A stretch of DNA of 64,000 nt from Polyangiaceae bacterium (GCA_013361525.1 JABFXY010000054.1:1-64000), one strand, 5' to 3'. Positions 52,329 through 61,284 are shown, counted from the first letter of the stretch. The notes: generated from the letters alone by a model not told the origin. Numbers and translations are program-made.

Positions 52329-54344
52329 TCAATTCGTGACGGTGATGTTCCCCGTCGCGGCGTTCCAAGTGATCGCCCCGTGCTGGAAGTCGTTGCGACG
52401 CCCACCGGGGACTGCGTATTCGTCCGAGACGGGATACCCGAGTTGGCCGGTCTCCCATCCGAGGTCTGCCCATTTGTCGCGGATCGCTCCGTGAACCTCG
52501 TGCGCGCCCGTCGAAGGCGTCCAATAGATGGAGCCTCGCTCGAACACGTTGTAGCGACCGACGCCGTCGGGCGTTCCGAGCTCGCCGGTGACCGGACCAC
52601 CGACGACGGAGCTGCAGCCTCCGAGCGCTTGGAACTTCGTGTTGATGGCTCCAACGGTGAGCCCGGTGGGGCAGGAGTACGCGGAATAGCCCTTCGGCGG
52701 GATCAGCGTGGAGAGCTGATCGAGCGTGAGCCAATAATGGCTGTTGCCGCTGAAGTTCGCCGAGTCCGCGATGTACACCTCGTGGGTATCGGGGTTGTAT
52801 CCGATAACGGCGAAGTAATGGTAAATCGTCTCGTTCGGGTACCCCGGCGGGTGGTTGCTCGGCGGCGCGACGATGTTGGCGACGACGACGTAGTTGTTGT
52901 CGATGCTCAACACGATGTCGTTCCAGAGGTCGTCCTTTTGGGCCTGTGACGGCGGGTCGTTCGGCATCTCGGTCGTCGCATAACGGACCGCGCCGAGCCG
53001 ATCGTTCAGCTCGGCGGTGACCTGCCCGATCCAATCCGTTCCATCCACGTCGGTTCCCAGCTCGGACGCGAGCGTCGATTGCGACGGTGGCGCCATGCGC
53101 GCGGAGAGGGCGATGCGCGTCGCCGCAGGACCACACCAATAGCCGGTTTGCTGTACCTGATAGTCGACGTCGAGCACCTTCCAATGGGGGCCGTCCGACG
53201 CGAGCTCGACGAAAGCTTCACCCGTGGACGCGTTCCAGGTGATCGATCCGTGCTCGAAGTCGTTACGCCGGCCCCCCGGGACGTCGTACTCGTCCGACGT
53301 GGGATAACCGAGCTCCCCTGCTTCCCAGCCGACCTCGGCCCATTTGTCGCGAATGCTGCCGTGCACCTCGTGCGCGCCGATCTGGGCCGTCCAATAGATC
53401 GAGCCGTGCTCGAAGACGCTGTATCGTCCGACGGCGTCGGGCGTGCCCAGCTCTTCGGTAATGGGCGCGCCGAGGAACGAATTGCAGCCCCCCAGCTCCT
53501 GATACTTGGCGTCGATCGCGCCCACGGTCGCGGGGCTCTCACCGCACGTCGTGCCACCACCCGAAGACCAAAAGCCGAGCCCCCCGGGCTCGTCGATGGC
53601 CATCCACAAGCCGTCGCTGTAGGTCTGGTAACGGGCGGACCAGCAGCTCCAACCCGGTTGGCAGCCGTTGTAATAGCGCACGACGGTGCTGATCCATTGA
53701 TCGCGAAGCACCGGATCGTTCACGTCGAAGTTTCGGATCCAGGCGCGAGCCTTCTCGTCGGTCTCGGCGTTCGTCGTATAAACCGAGATCTTCACCATGT
53801 GGGTCGCGTAGTCGATGGCGCTCGACACCGACCCGTCGATGGTGAGCACCTCGTCGCCGTATTGGTTGAGCGTGTCCCAATACGTCCCGGCGTCGAATTG
53901 AAACATACCGAGCCCGCCCTGCTGGTCGCTGCAGGGGCCATCGGCTGCGCCGGCGATCACCGGCCCTCCGCCGCAGTCCGGCGAGCTCGGCCCTTGGCAG
54001 GCCCACGTCGCCTCCGACCAACAATGGGCGAGGCCGGTCTCGTCGTTGGCGATGCCGGCCAGCAGGTAGCCCGTATTGGTAATGCCGCGCGCGCGGGCCG
54101 CGTCTCGAATCAGGGCATACCGTGGCTGTTTTTGCGCCACGGACAAATCCTCGGTCTCGGTCGCGGATTGGTCGGTGTCCTCCTCGCTCTCTCCAGGCTC
54201 CCCGACGCAGCCGATCGCCGCGAGCGGCGCGACCAAGAAGAGCGGCAGAAGGAGCGACCCGAGCAAGCTGTCCTGCCGAGACCAGCGTGCGGCGCTCTTT
54301 GGTAGACGCGTCATATACCATTCGAGACGACAAAATCGGATCAT
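52329..54344 (-). CDS. Modular surface protein: lysozyme-like, LGFP repeats, C39-like, LGFP repeats
   Basis: 671 aa from ATG 54344, chosen because GGAGAT lies six bases upstream; ATG 54314 is the alternative. Lipobox AAIGC. Residues about 78-190 resemble a lysozyme/transglycosylase fold (GYLLAGIANDETGLAHCWSE, QQGGLGMFQFDAGTYWDTLN). Then LGFP-type repeats (about 275-385: GGCNSFLGAPITEELGTPDA, VFEHGSIYWTAQIGAHEVHG), a C39-like cysteine peptidase domain (about 395-545: QTGYWCGPAAT, YHYFAVIGYN, ADSANF) and two or three more LGFP-like repeats. LGFP repeats bind cell walls in actinobacteria. A wall-degrading or predatory enzyme is inferred. Catalytic Cys and His are present in the C39-like part. 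Confidence 0.85.
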   Translation of the reverse strand: MIRFCRLEWYMTRLPKSAARWSRQDSLLGSLLLPLFLVAPLAAIGCVGEPGESEEDTDQSATETEDLSVAQKQPRYALIRDAARARGITNTGYLLAGIANDETGLAHCWSEATWACQGPSSPDCGGGPVIAGAADGPCSDQQGGLGMFQFDAGTYWDTLNQYGDEVLTIDGSVSSAIDYATHMVKISVYTTNAETDEKARAWIRNFDVNDPVLRDQWISTVVRYYNGCQPGWSCWSARYQTYSDGLWMAIDEPGGLGFWSSGGGTTCGESPATVGAIDAKYQELGGCNSFLGAPITEELGTPDAVGRYSVFEHGSIYWTAQIGAHEVHGSIRDKWAEVGWEAGELGYPTSDEYDVPGGRRNDFEHGSITWNASTGEAFVELASDGPHWKVLDVDYQVQQTGYWCGPAATRIALSARMAPPSQSTLASELGTDVDGTDWIGQVTAELNDRLGAVRYATTEMPNDPPSQAQKDDLWNDIVLSIDNNYVVVANIVAPPSNHPPGYPNETIYHYFAVIGYNPDTHEVYIADSANFSGNSHYWLTLDQLSTLIPPKGYSAYSCPTGLTVGAINTKFQALGGCSSVVGGPVTGELGTPDGVGRYNVFERGSIYWTPSTGAHEVHGAIRDKWADLGWETGQLGYPVSDEYAVPGGRRNDFQHGAITWNAATGNITVTN

Positions 54345-54408
54345 GGCGATCTCCGTGTGTGCGGCGTCCTACGGGGCTGAGCCGTGGCTCACGCGAGACG
54401 CGAAGTAA

Positions 54409-54426
54409 ACATGGAGTATACCATGT
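54409..54426 (-). promoter_or_regulatory. 18-bp palindrome overlapping a predicted -10 box
   Basis: The plus-strand sequence ACATGG-AGTATA-CCATGT has two perfect 6-base arms. It lies 65 bp upstream of the modular hydrolase start. On the minus strand it contains TATACT, a good -10-like hexamer, so a protein bound here would block the promoter. The size fits a TetR-type operator, and a TetR gene lies just upstream. The link is inferred. Confidence 0.6.
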
Positions 54427-54494
54427 GTCCATAGAGAACGAGCACACCCCTTTCCCCCCGGGGTCGTGCTCGCAAAGGTGCGATCAGCCTCTTC

Positions 54495-55265
54495 TCAGGC
54501 CGTCTTGTCGTCGCTGTCGTTCCGCTGTTCGAGCAATGCGATCAGCATGCTCTCGAGGGCGGAAAATCCGGCATTCATATCGAATTCAGGATCGATCAGC
54601 CGCTGCAGGATGAGCCCGTCGACCGCCGCCATCAGCACGGCTGCGTAGGCGGTGTGGCTCTGCCCGAGCGGCCGCGATAAGCGCCCCTCGACGGCAGCGA
54701 TGTGCCCGCAGAGATGTGCGCGCACCTCACGCTTCAGATCCGACACCTCTTTCGCCAGGGCGGCGTCGCGGAGTGCGAGCGCGTCGAGGTCGACGAGCAA
54801 TCGATACCAATCCGGCAGCGTGAGGCCGCGGTCCTTCGACCAATGCAAAAGCGTCCGCGTCTGCTCGCGAGGATCTTCGGGCAACGGGATCGACGCCATT
54901 TCGTCGCGATAACGTCGCGAGCATTCGCGCGTCACCTCGAGGAGCAGCGCCTCTTTCGATGCGAAGTAGTAATGGACGAGGCCTGCTGCGACGCCGGCAG
55001 CCTTCGCGATCTCTTTGATCGATGTGTTGTGGCTGCCGCGCTCGGCGAGCACCTTGAAGGCTGCAGCGACGATGCGCTCGCGCGCCGCCCCGCGTAGCGT
55101 CGGCGGAGGCGTCTCGTCGCCCAGCGCGCTCGCGCCGGCAGGTTCGGCGCGGGGTGCGTGAACGCGATCCGCCTCGCTGAGCGCGGGCGCCGTCGGTTGA
55201 TTGTCCGTGGGCGGTTGGGCTGCGGCCCAAGCGCTCGCCTGTGGTTTCGTCAGTGGTCGAGGCAC
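54495..55265 (-). CDS. TetR/AcrR family transcriptional regulator
   Basis: 256 aa from GTG 55265, which overlaps the 3' end of the upstream monooxygenase-like gene by 16 bp. About 55 disordered residues precede the DNA-binding domain, so the true start could be later. HTH: ERIVAAAFKVLAERGSHNTS then IKEIAKAAGVAAGLVHYYF, the typical TetR recognition helix region with 'FxSKEAL'. The helical ligand-binding domain follows (VTRECSRRYRDEMASIPLPE, YAAVLMAAVDGLILQRLIDP). It probably represses a gene in its neighbourhood; the palindrome at 54409-54426 is a candidate site. Ligand unknown. Confidence 0.9.
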   Translation of the reverse strand: MPRPLTKPQASAWAAAQPPTDNQPTAPALSEADRVHAPRAEPAGASALGDETPPPTLRGAARERIVAAAFKVLAERGSHNTSIKEIAKAAGVAAGLVHYYFASKEALLLEVTRECSRRYRDEMASIPLPEDPREQTRTLLHWSKDRGLTLPDWYRLLVDLDALALRDAALAKEVSDLKREVRAHLCGHIAAVEGRLSRPLGQSHTAYAAVLMAAVDGLILQRLIDPEFDMNAGFSALESMLIALLEQRNDSDDKTA

Positions 55266-56482
55266 GCCTGAATCTCAGGCCCACAATCCTCTGCCGGGTT
55301 GGGGTGCGTCAACAGGCAACGCACGCCCTCGGACACCCAAGAGCTTTCTTCGGGTGCGCTCTGGATCACGCAGTCGGTCAGGCCCTGCATGAAGCTGTCC
55401 TCGCTCGTTGCTTCGATTCCCTGCACACAACCCAGGGTTTGTGCGCATGTCGCCTCGCCCGCACCGATCCAATCGGCCGCAAGGTAACGTGTCCCGCCGA
55501 TGTTCGCGGCGTCCGTGGCACATAGCGACGTCTCGGGCTTCGCCGGCCAATACGACGCGATGAACATGCACATCTCGTCGGTCGTGCGTGGCCCCTGCCA
55601 GACCGTGCGATCCTCGGGGTTCTGGTAGCCGCAGAAGTATTCGATCCGGCTGCCGGCGGCGACGTCGAGGCCGTCCTCCCAGCGCTCGACAGGCACGCCT
55701 TCCCAATACGTGTTCTTGTAAATGGACGTTCGCGCGCCTTCGGGATCGATCACCGTGGCCTCGTAATCGACGCCGCGGCGATGCATGTGCGATTGCGCAT
55801 TGCGGATCTTCACGTCGTGGTCGAGCGGGCACGAGAGCTTCGCGAGGCCCGTGCCTTTGGCGTCGACCCGGATGAACGGGTCGTACCAGAACAGCACGCC
55901 GCCCTCCTCCACGACGTCCTCGTCCTTCAACGTGTAGACGTTCACCCGAACCTCGGGCTCGATCGGCTCCGATTGCGCGTTGATGTAATGGACGTTCATG
56001 AGGAGCACGGCGTTGCCCGGCACCTTCATCGCGACGCCCTCGGGAAAGTCGACGATCGAGCCGCCGTCGCCGTTTTGCGAGCCGGCGATGAGGTTGTCGA
56101 CCTGCCAGTTGGCCGTGGCGCCTTCCGAGCAATCGAAGGGCTTCGACGTGTCGACGGCCATGCCGTCCTCGTTTTCGGTCGGGATTTCCGAATACGGCGT
56201 CAAATAGAGAAGCACGTGGTGGCTGCCGCCCGTGAAGCGGATCTCGTCGCTGTTGACGTTCAACCCTTCGGGCGGCGCACGGAAGAACTGGCAATGCTCG
56301 ACCTCGGAGCCTGCCTCGATGGTCGTCACCATTCGGAACTGCGTGCCTTCACCCGCGGGCGGCGGCGCGAGGAGCTCGTCATCGTCGCCGGGCGGCGGCT
56401 TCGTCTCTTCGCCGTCGCCACATGCGCTCACGGCAAGGGCAAACACCGACAACGCCACGACGGAAGCAGCTCTCAAAGACAT
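55250..56482 (-). CDS. Copper type II ascorbate-dependent monooxygenase-like lipoprotein
   Basis: 410 aa from ATG 56482 (GGGAGG upstream). Lipobox AVSAC. The copper-ligand pattern of peptidylglycine/dopamine monooxygenases can be seen: EVEHCQFFRAPPEG with EIRFTGGSHHVLLYLTPYSE near residue 85 (CuH-type histidines), LMNVHYINAQ near 164, and AQSHMHRRGVDYE near 231 (H-x-M/H, CuM-type). Several cysteines could form disulfides. In animals these enzymes hydroxylate peptides or amines; bacterial members are mostly uncharacterised. Its 3' end overlaps the TetR gene. Confidence 0.83.
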   Translation of the reverse strand: MSLRAASVVALSVFALAVSACGDGEETKPPPGDDDELLAPPPAGEGTQFRMVTTIEAGSEVEHCQFFRAPPEGLNVNSDEIRFTGGSHHVLLYLTPYSEIPTENEDGMAVDTSKPFDCSEGATANWQVDNLIAGSQNGDGGSIVDFPEGVAMKVPGNAVLLMNVHYINAQSEPIEPEVRVNVYTLKDEDVVEEGGVLFWYDPFIRVDAKGTGLAKLSCPLDHDVKIRNAQSHMHRRGVDYEATVIDPEGARTSIYKNTYWEGVPVERWEDGLDVAAGSRIEYFCGYQNPEDRTVWQGPRTTDEMCMFIASYWPAKPETSLCATDAANIGGTRYLAADWIGAGEATCAQTLGCVQGIEATSEDSFMQGLTDCVIQSAPEESSWVSEGVRCLLTHPNPAEDCGPEIQACLDH

Positions 56483-56612
56483 CCCCGTTCCTCCCTGGTT
56501 GAACGACCAAGCAAGTTGTAGGGCCCCAGAGAGTGATCGGTCAAGTCGCGGAGCAGAATCCCCGCGCGCGGGTCGACCCGCGGCGGGGAAATCTGGTGAC
56601 GTGGGCGCGGAT

Positions 56613-57662
56613 CTACTTCGGGTCTTCGATGAACGCCGTCGCGAAGGGCTTTTCGTCGGCGGTGCCTTGGATGATCTCGACGCCGAGGGTGCGTGCGTAA
56701 TACGCACCGACCTGCGACCGATACGTCGTCGCGAGGATCGATTCGCTCCCGCCCTTGCGCACGGATACGGCGATGCGCGTCGCGGCGTTCATGTTCGACG
56801 CAATGGCCCCGCCATTCTGTGTGAGCGCCGCGGTTGCGTAGGGGATCACGAACGACGCGGTCGGCCTGCCTTCGCACGCCGCGGTCTCGCATTCGCGGAA
56901 GGCATAGAGGGTGTCGGCCACGATGGTCTTCAGCTTGATCGTCTGCCGGCGAACGCTCACCGCTTTGCAAGCCTTGCGGTCGAACCACCCGTCGACGATT
57001 TGGTACATCGAATCGCCGCTATCGGATTTCTTCGCCAAAAAGCCTTCCCAGCGAATGGCTTGGATCGGCTCGTTCGGCCCACAAAGGATGCTCAGCCCGC
57101 CGTATTGTGTGCCGTTCATCGCGTAAAACGGCGCTTGGGCGGCGCCGATTCGAAGGCTCCCGGCGGTGAAGCCGTCGGTCGAGACGCTCACCGTGCTGTA
57201 GGCATAGCCGTAGCCGTACCCATAGCTGTTGTAGTCCTGCTTCTTGGCGACGACCTCTTTGGCCCATTCGCCCTCGAGCTTCTTCGGCGCCTCGGTGTCT
57301 TTGAATGCTGCGGGGACGACGGCCTGCGGCAACTTTTCGATATCGAATGGCACCGCCGTCCGTCGCCGATTGCGTGATTCGCCGACCCGCGCGCGTTTGT
57401 CGACGTAGCCGCGGACGCTCGCCTCGAGACCGATGGGATCGGGGATGTCGGCTGCCGATGCCTCGGCGGTGCCGCCCTCCGGCGAAGCGCTCGACGCGAC
57501 CATCGTCGGACTGGAACCCTTCGAGCCCGCCACGGGCTTTTCTGGTGCCGTCGCGGTCTTGGACGGTTGAGCCGACGAGCTGCACGCAGCGAGCGACACG
57601 GAGAGCGAAATGCCGAGGAGCGCCGTCGCCATGGCGCCGATGTTGGTCGTGGGCGCCTTCAT
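56613..57662 (-). CDS. Predicted lipoprotein, unknown family
   Basis: 349 aa from ATG 57662, overlapping the stop of the cytochrome gene (ATGA). Signal and lipobox: MATALLGISLSVSLAACSSS. An Ala/Ser/Pro-rich linker (to about 75) precedes a globular part with an unusual Tyr/Gly run (YNSYGYGYGYAYSTVSVST). The rest is beta-rich, with LSILCGPNEPIQAIRWEGFL and GWFDRKACKAVSVRRQTIKL. Tight coupling to the cytochrome gene suggests the two proteins act together in the envelope, possibly as a lipoprotein partner of the heme protein. Confidence 0.75.
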   Translation of the reverse strand: MKAPTTNIGAMATALLGISLSVSLAACSSSAQPSKTATAPEKPVAGSKGSSPTMVASSASPEGGTAEASAADIPDPIGLEASVRGYVDKRARVGESRNRRRTAVPFDIEKLPQAVVPAAFKDTEAPKKLEGEWAKEVVAKKQDYNSYGYGYGYAYSTVSVSTDGFTAGSLRIGAAQAPFYAMNGTQYGGLSILCGPNEPIQAIRWEGFLAKKSDSGDSMYQIVDGWFDRKACKAVSVRRQTIKLKTIVADTLYAFRECETAACEGRPTASFVIPYATAALTQNGGAIASNMNAATRIAVSVRKGGSESILATTYRSQVGAYYARTLGVEIIQGTADEKPFATAFIEDPK

Positions 57663-59671
57663 AGCGATTGCAGGTACGCCGCGAGGCTCTCTCGCTGGTG
57701 CACGTCGAGGTGGAGGGTATGGCCCATTTCGGAGTCGCTCGCCGACAGCATCTCGTCGAGCGTCTTGTAGCGACCATCGTGGAAGTACGGCCCCGTCCCA
57801 CGAACGAAGAGGAGCGACGGCGTGTCGAACTTGTCGTCGACGTCGGCGACGGCGCGGCTTCCGACGTCGTGGGTCGTCTTGTCGACACCCTGACCATTGA
57901 CGTGGCAGCCCGCGCACCCGAGCGTCGTGTCCATGAAGAGGGTTTTGCCCTCGGCCACGAGCTTCACCTTGTCGGCGGACTCGTTGCGCGGCGGAGCGGG
58001 CACCTTCTCCAGGTATTTCACGAGCGCCTCGAGCTCCGCGCCCTGCACGCCGGTGCCGCCGAGCCGGCTGAAGGTGTTGCCGAGATAGGTCTTCAAATCG
58101 CCGTGTTTGCCCTGCCAGCCGTAAGGCGCCGTGTTGGGTGCGCGGCCGGCGAGCATGATGGTCTGGCGCGGCCCGTCGGGTGTCGACCACGTGAACGCAT
58201 CGTCGCGGCCGTCGGGGTGGCAGCTCGCGCAAGCGACGCCGTCGTTGGCGATGCGGAGATCGTCCGTCGTGTGAAACAGGAGCCTACCGAGCGCGAGCTG
58301 TTTCTTCTCCGGCGTCGGATCGTAGGAGACGTTCACGACATCGACTTTGTCGGTGTTGAGGTCGACGACGGTCACGACACCTTCGAATTGGGACCACACG
58401 ACGGCGCGGCTCGCGCGCTCGTCCACCGCGAGGCCGGTCGGGCCAGACGGGACGGCCCAACGTCGGCGTTCGAGGCGAATGGGATCGGCGCCCCTGGTAT
58501 CGAGCTCGAGCAGCGTGTCGGCACCGAGGCAAGTGACGAGCAACGTGCCGTTCTCGGCCCTGGTGGCGGCGGCGCGCGGCAGCAGGCATTCCTGGGTCAT
58601 CGGCGTGCCGAGCGACATTACCGCACGCGTGAGCGAGCGCTCCGCGCCGGCGTCGATGACGCTGACCATGGGCGCCTCTTTCGGGACGCCATTGCGTGCT
58701 TCGCCGTAATAGGCCTGCGACCTCACGTTCGGGTCGCCCGGATCGACGGTCACCATCGGCGCGAAGATCCGGCCTTGCGGCATCTCTGCCGGCGGCTTCT
58801 TCGCGGGGGCCGGTTTGGTCGGCCCGCCAGAAATCGGAGGCAGCTCCCCGCCGGTGCTCGGACCCGGACTGTTCGTGACCGAGGCCGCGAGTGCATATCC
58901 CTGCGAGCCGGAGCGCCGGCGCTCGGCGACGGTGCGTACGGTGAATTGAGAGGCGGTCGTCACGCCCATGTCGATCTCGCGAACGTCGTGAGAGCTCTTC
59001 GTGAGATCGATGACGCTGAGCTTCGCCCCGACCGCATGCGAGACGAAGGCGCGTTCTCCCCGCTCGTCGATCAGAATGGCGCGCGGCTCGCGCGGAAGGT
59101 CCAACGCGAAATCCGGCTTCAAGGTGGTGCTGTCGAGCGCGGTGACGGCGCCGCCCCAGCCGCTCGTGACGAGGACCTGCTTGTCGTCGGGCGTTGCAGC
59201 CATTGCGATCGGCTCTGCGGGGAGGGCTTGCTTGCAGAGGGAGGCGAGCTGCTGCGCCGGCTCGGTGGGAGGCTCGAGGATTTGCAGCTCGTTCTTGTCT
59301 TTCAACGTCACGGCGACGCGACCGTCCGCGAGCACGAGAAGCTGCGCCGGGCTGCCGTCGACCGGCGTCCGTGCAAGCTCGTCCTTCGAGTCGACGTCGA
59401 TCGTGTAGACGACCATGCTGTCTTCGTCGGCGACGTACGCGAGCGTCCTATCGCCGTGTTGGGCGAGGGCGACCGCCCCGCTCTGCCTGGCGTCCGCGTA
59501 ACGGGCCGCGCCGGTGCGGGGCGCCCGACGCTCGCAGCTCGCAGAGGTCTCCGTCATCGTCGAGCCTTGCGCGCCGGGGGCCTGCGGCGCGACCGCGCCC
59601 CCGCATCCCGCCCCGATCGCGAACGCTCCCGCAAGCCCTACCCACAGGACACCACCTAGGAGCCTCTTCAT
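57659..59671 (-). CDS. Di-heme cytochrome c (MauG/CCP-like) fused to beta-propeller, lipoprotein
   Basis: 670 aa from ATG 59671, with GGAGGG ten bases upstream. Lipobox IGAGC. Residues about 60-470 are a YVTN/NHL-like propeller (SGAVALAQHGDRTLAYVADE, RIFAPMVTVDPGDPNVRSQA, SGPTGLAVDERASRAVVWSQ). Residues about 470-670 carry two heme c sites: CASCH near 479 and CAGCH near 584. KKQLALGRLLFHTTDDLRIA and DTPSLLFVRGTGPYFHDGRY match bacterial cytochrome c peroxidase/MauG family sequences. Extracytoplasmic electron transfer, peroxidase or protein-modifying oxidase activity is expected. Co-transcribed with the downstream lipoprotein. Confidence 0.9.
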   Translation of the reverse strand: MKRLLGGVLWVGLAGAFAIGAGCGGAVAPQAPGAQGSTMTETSASCERRAPRTGAARYADARQSGAVALAQHGDRTLAYVADEDSMVVYTIDVDSKDELARTPVDGSPAQLLVLADGRVAVTLKDKNELQILEPPTEPAQQLASLCKQALPAEPIAMAATPDDKQVLVTSGWGGAVTALDSTTLKPDFALDLPREPRAILIDERGERAFVSHAVGAKLSVIDLTKSSHDVREIDMGVTTASQFTVRTVAERRRSGSQGYALAASVTNSPGPSTGGELPPISGGPTKPAPAKKPPAEMPQGRIFAPMVTVDPGDPNVRSQAYYGEARNGVPKEAPMVSVIDAGAERSLTRAVMSLGTPMTQECLLPRAAATRAENGTLLVTCLGADTLLELDTRGADPIRLERRRWAVPSGPTGLAVDERASRAVVWSQFEGVVTVVDLNTDKVDVVNVSYDPTPEKKQLALGRLLFHTTDDLRIANDGVACASCHPDGRDDAFTWSTPDGPRQTIMLAGRAPNTAPYGWQGKHGDLKTYLGNTFSRLGGTGVQGAELEALVKYLEKVPAPPRNESADKVKLVAEGKTLFMDTTLGCAGCHVNGQGVDKTTHDVGSRAVADVDDKFDTPSLLFVRGTGPYFHDGRYKTLDEMLSASDSEMGHTLHLDVHQRESLAAYLQSL

Positions 59672-59747
59672 GCGAATACCCTCCAGCATCGCGCGTCCGG
59701 ACACGCGAACGCTCACCACGTCGCAACGAGACGTCGGAATGTGACAA

Positions 59748-59768
59748 ATCGAGAATCTGATTCTCGAT
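59748..59768 (-). promoter_or_regulatory. 21-bp perfect palindrome upstream of the cytochrome operon
   Basis: ATCGAGAATC-T-GATTCTCGAT: 10-base arms with a single-base centre, 76 bp upstream of the cytochrome gene start. The core GAGAATCTGATTCTC has the 7-1-7 layout of Fur-family operators and resembles variants of the Fur box. Control of a heme operon by a metal-sensing repressor would be sensible, but the regulator is not in the window. Confidence 0.65.
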
Positions 59769-59827
59769 CGGAAACCAAGGAAATCAGGTCGAGCAGGGAG
59801 CGCGCGTTTCGCGGAGCGCCGCGAACC

Positions 59828-59849
59828 CTCACCCCCGCGAGGGGGTGAG
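59828..59849 (-). terminator. Stem-loop with GNRA-type loop
   Basis: CTCACCCCC-GCGA-GGGGGTGAG: a 9-bp perfect stem with a GCGA tetraloop, about 100 bp downstream of the alpha/beta hydrolase stop on the minus strand. No T-run, but the structure is stable and may end the hydrolase transcript before the cytochrome promoter. The rest of the 59672-59951 interval shows no gene. Confidence 0.55.
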
Positions 59850-59951
59850 CGGCGTGTAGCGGAACCGCGCTCGCTGGTTTGAGACGAGCCCCGCCGCCGG
59901 AAGTTCCCGGGCCGGGCTGGGGCGCCGCAATTTACGTTCGGTCGAGGCTCG

Positions 59952-61274
59952 TCATTCCCGTGCGCCGGCGCTCACGTTGAGCTCGGCGAGCGCGGCGAGT
60001 TGCTGCTCTCCCTCGCGATCGGAGAGATAGGTCGAGTAAATCGTGTTGAGGAAGCGCTCGACGCCGTGGACCACGAGCGCGGTGCGCAGGCTCGGGAACA
60101 CTTCGAAAGCGTGCTGCGCGCCCGGCACCTCGGCGTACACGACCGGCGCCTTGGACGTCTTTCGTAACGCTTCGACGAAATGGCGCGCCTCCGCGACCGG
60201 CACGAGCGTGTCGCGATCGCCGTGAATCACCAGGAATGGCGGCGCCTGGGCGTGGGTGTGGCCGATTGGCGATGCCTTCTCGAAGCGCTCGCGCGCGAGC
60301 TTGAACGACGCCTTCACGACGGCGGTCTCCAGGAGGCGCATCAGCCCCTTGTGCGGCCAGACGCCGAAACGATCCGTGAAGTCGTAGACCCCATAAAAGG
60401 TGACGCACGCGCGAACCGACGTGTCGACGTGCTCGAATCCCGTTTGCAGGGTGCGGTCGTTCGCCGTGAGCGCGACGAGCGACGCCAGATGGCCACCCGC
60501 GGATCCGCCCGTCACCACGACGAAGTTCGGATCGCCGCCGAGCGCCGCGATGTTCTCGCGAATCCAAGCGAGCACCCGCTTCAGATCGAGCAGCGGATCG
60601 GGGAACGTCGCGCGCGGGCTGAGGCGATAGTTGGCGCTGACGCAGATCCATCCCCGCGACGCGAGGTGCGTGACCAGCGGCAGGCCCTGCTGGTTCTTGT
60701 TGCCGACGACCCAAGCGCCGCCGTGAATCTGCAAGAGGACCGGTCTGTCGCGCAGCTGCCGGCGCTGGCGGTACACGTCGAGATGAAGCTCGAGCCCGTT
60801 GCCCTCGTGGTAGACGATGTCGCGCATTCGCTGCACGTCGGGGTGCCGAATGAAGAAGGGGAACAGCAGCTGGCTCCACCCGAATCGGAGCGGCGGCAGG
60901 TCCCTGACCGACGGGTCGATGCGCGCGCTGTAGTCCTCGCCGAGGCCTTCGCGGAGCGCGCGGTCGACGACGCCCTCCGCGGCGCGTGCGCTCTCGAGGC
61001 ATTTCGCGAGGAAGAGCCACGACACGATGTCGACGCCGAGCCCCACCCAACCCGGCCAATCGCTCAGCGCCCCGAGCGCCACACATGCGGCGGCGAGCCC
61101 CACCTGCGCGAGCAGGGTGTGGCCCACGAGCTCGGAGGTCAGCCAACCGGCCAGGAAGCTCGCCACCGCGAGCGGCGCAGGCCGGCGCAATGGCCAGTGC
61201 ACGTTCAGCGTGAAGAGGGCCCCGATCGTCGCAATGGCGAGGAACAGCCACGAGACATCGAGCGGAAAAGCCAT
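59952..61274 (-). CDS. Alpha/beta hydrolase (HSL/BD-FAE-like esterase) with membrane N-terminus
   Basis: 440 aa from ATG 61274, 10 bp after the upstream stop. The first 115 residues hold three to four hydrophobic helices (VSWLFLAIATIGALFTLNVH, VGLGVDIVSWLFLAKCLESA). The enzyme domain has the oxyanion motif QIHGGAWVVG near 182, the nucleophile elbow GGSAGGHLA near 254 (Ser), Asp in HGDRDTLVP near 353 and His in AQHAFEVF near 388, a complete catalytic triad of the hormone-sensitive-lipase/carboxylesterase type. A membrane-attached esterase or lipase is predicted; substrate unknown. Confidence 0.9.
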   Translation of the reverse strand: MAFPLDVSWLFLAIATIGALFTLNVHWPLRRPAPLAVASFLAGWLTSELVGHTLLAQVGLAAACVALGALSDWPGWVGLGVDIVSWLFLAKCLESARAAEGVVDRALREGLGEDYSARIDPSVRDLPPLRFGWSQLLFPFFIRHPDVQRMRDIVYHEGNGLELHLDVYRQRRQLRDRPVLLQIHGGAWVVGNKNQQGLPLVTHLASRGWICVSANYRLSPRATFPDPLLDLKRVLAWIRENIAALGGDPNFVVVTGGSAGGHLASLVALTANDRTLQTGFEHVDTSVRACVTFYGVYDFTDRFGVWPHKGLMRLLETAVVKASFKLARERFEKASPIGHTHAQAPPFLVIHGDRDTLVPVAEARHFVEALRKTSKAPVVYAEVPGAQHAFEVFPSLRTALVVHGVERFLNTIYSTYLSDREGEQQLAALAELNVSAGARE

Positions 61275-61284
61275 GCTCCGATCT

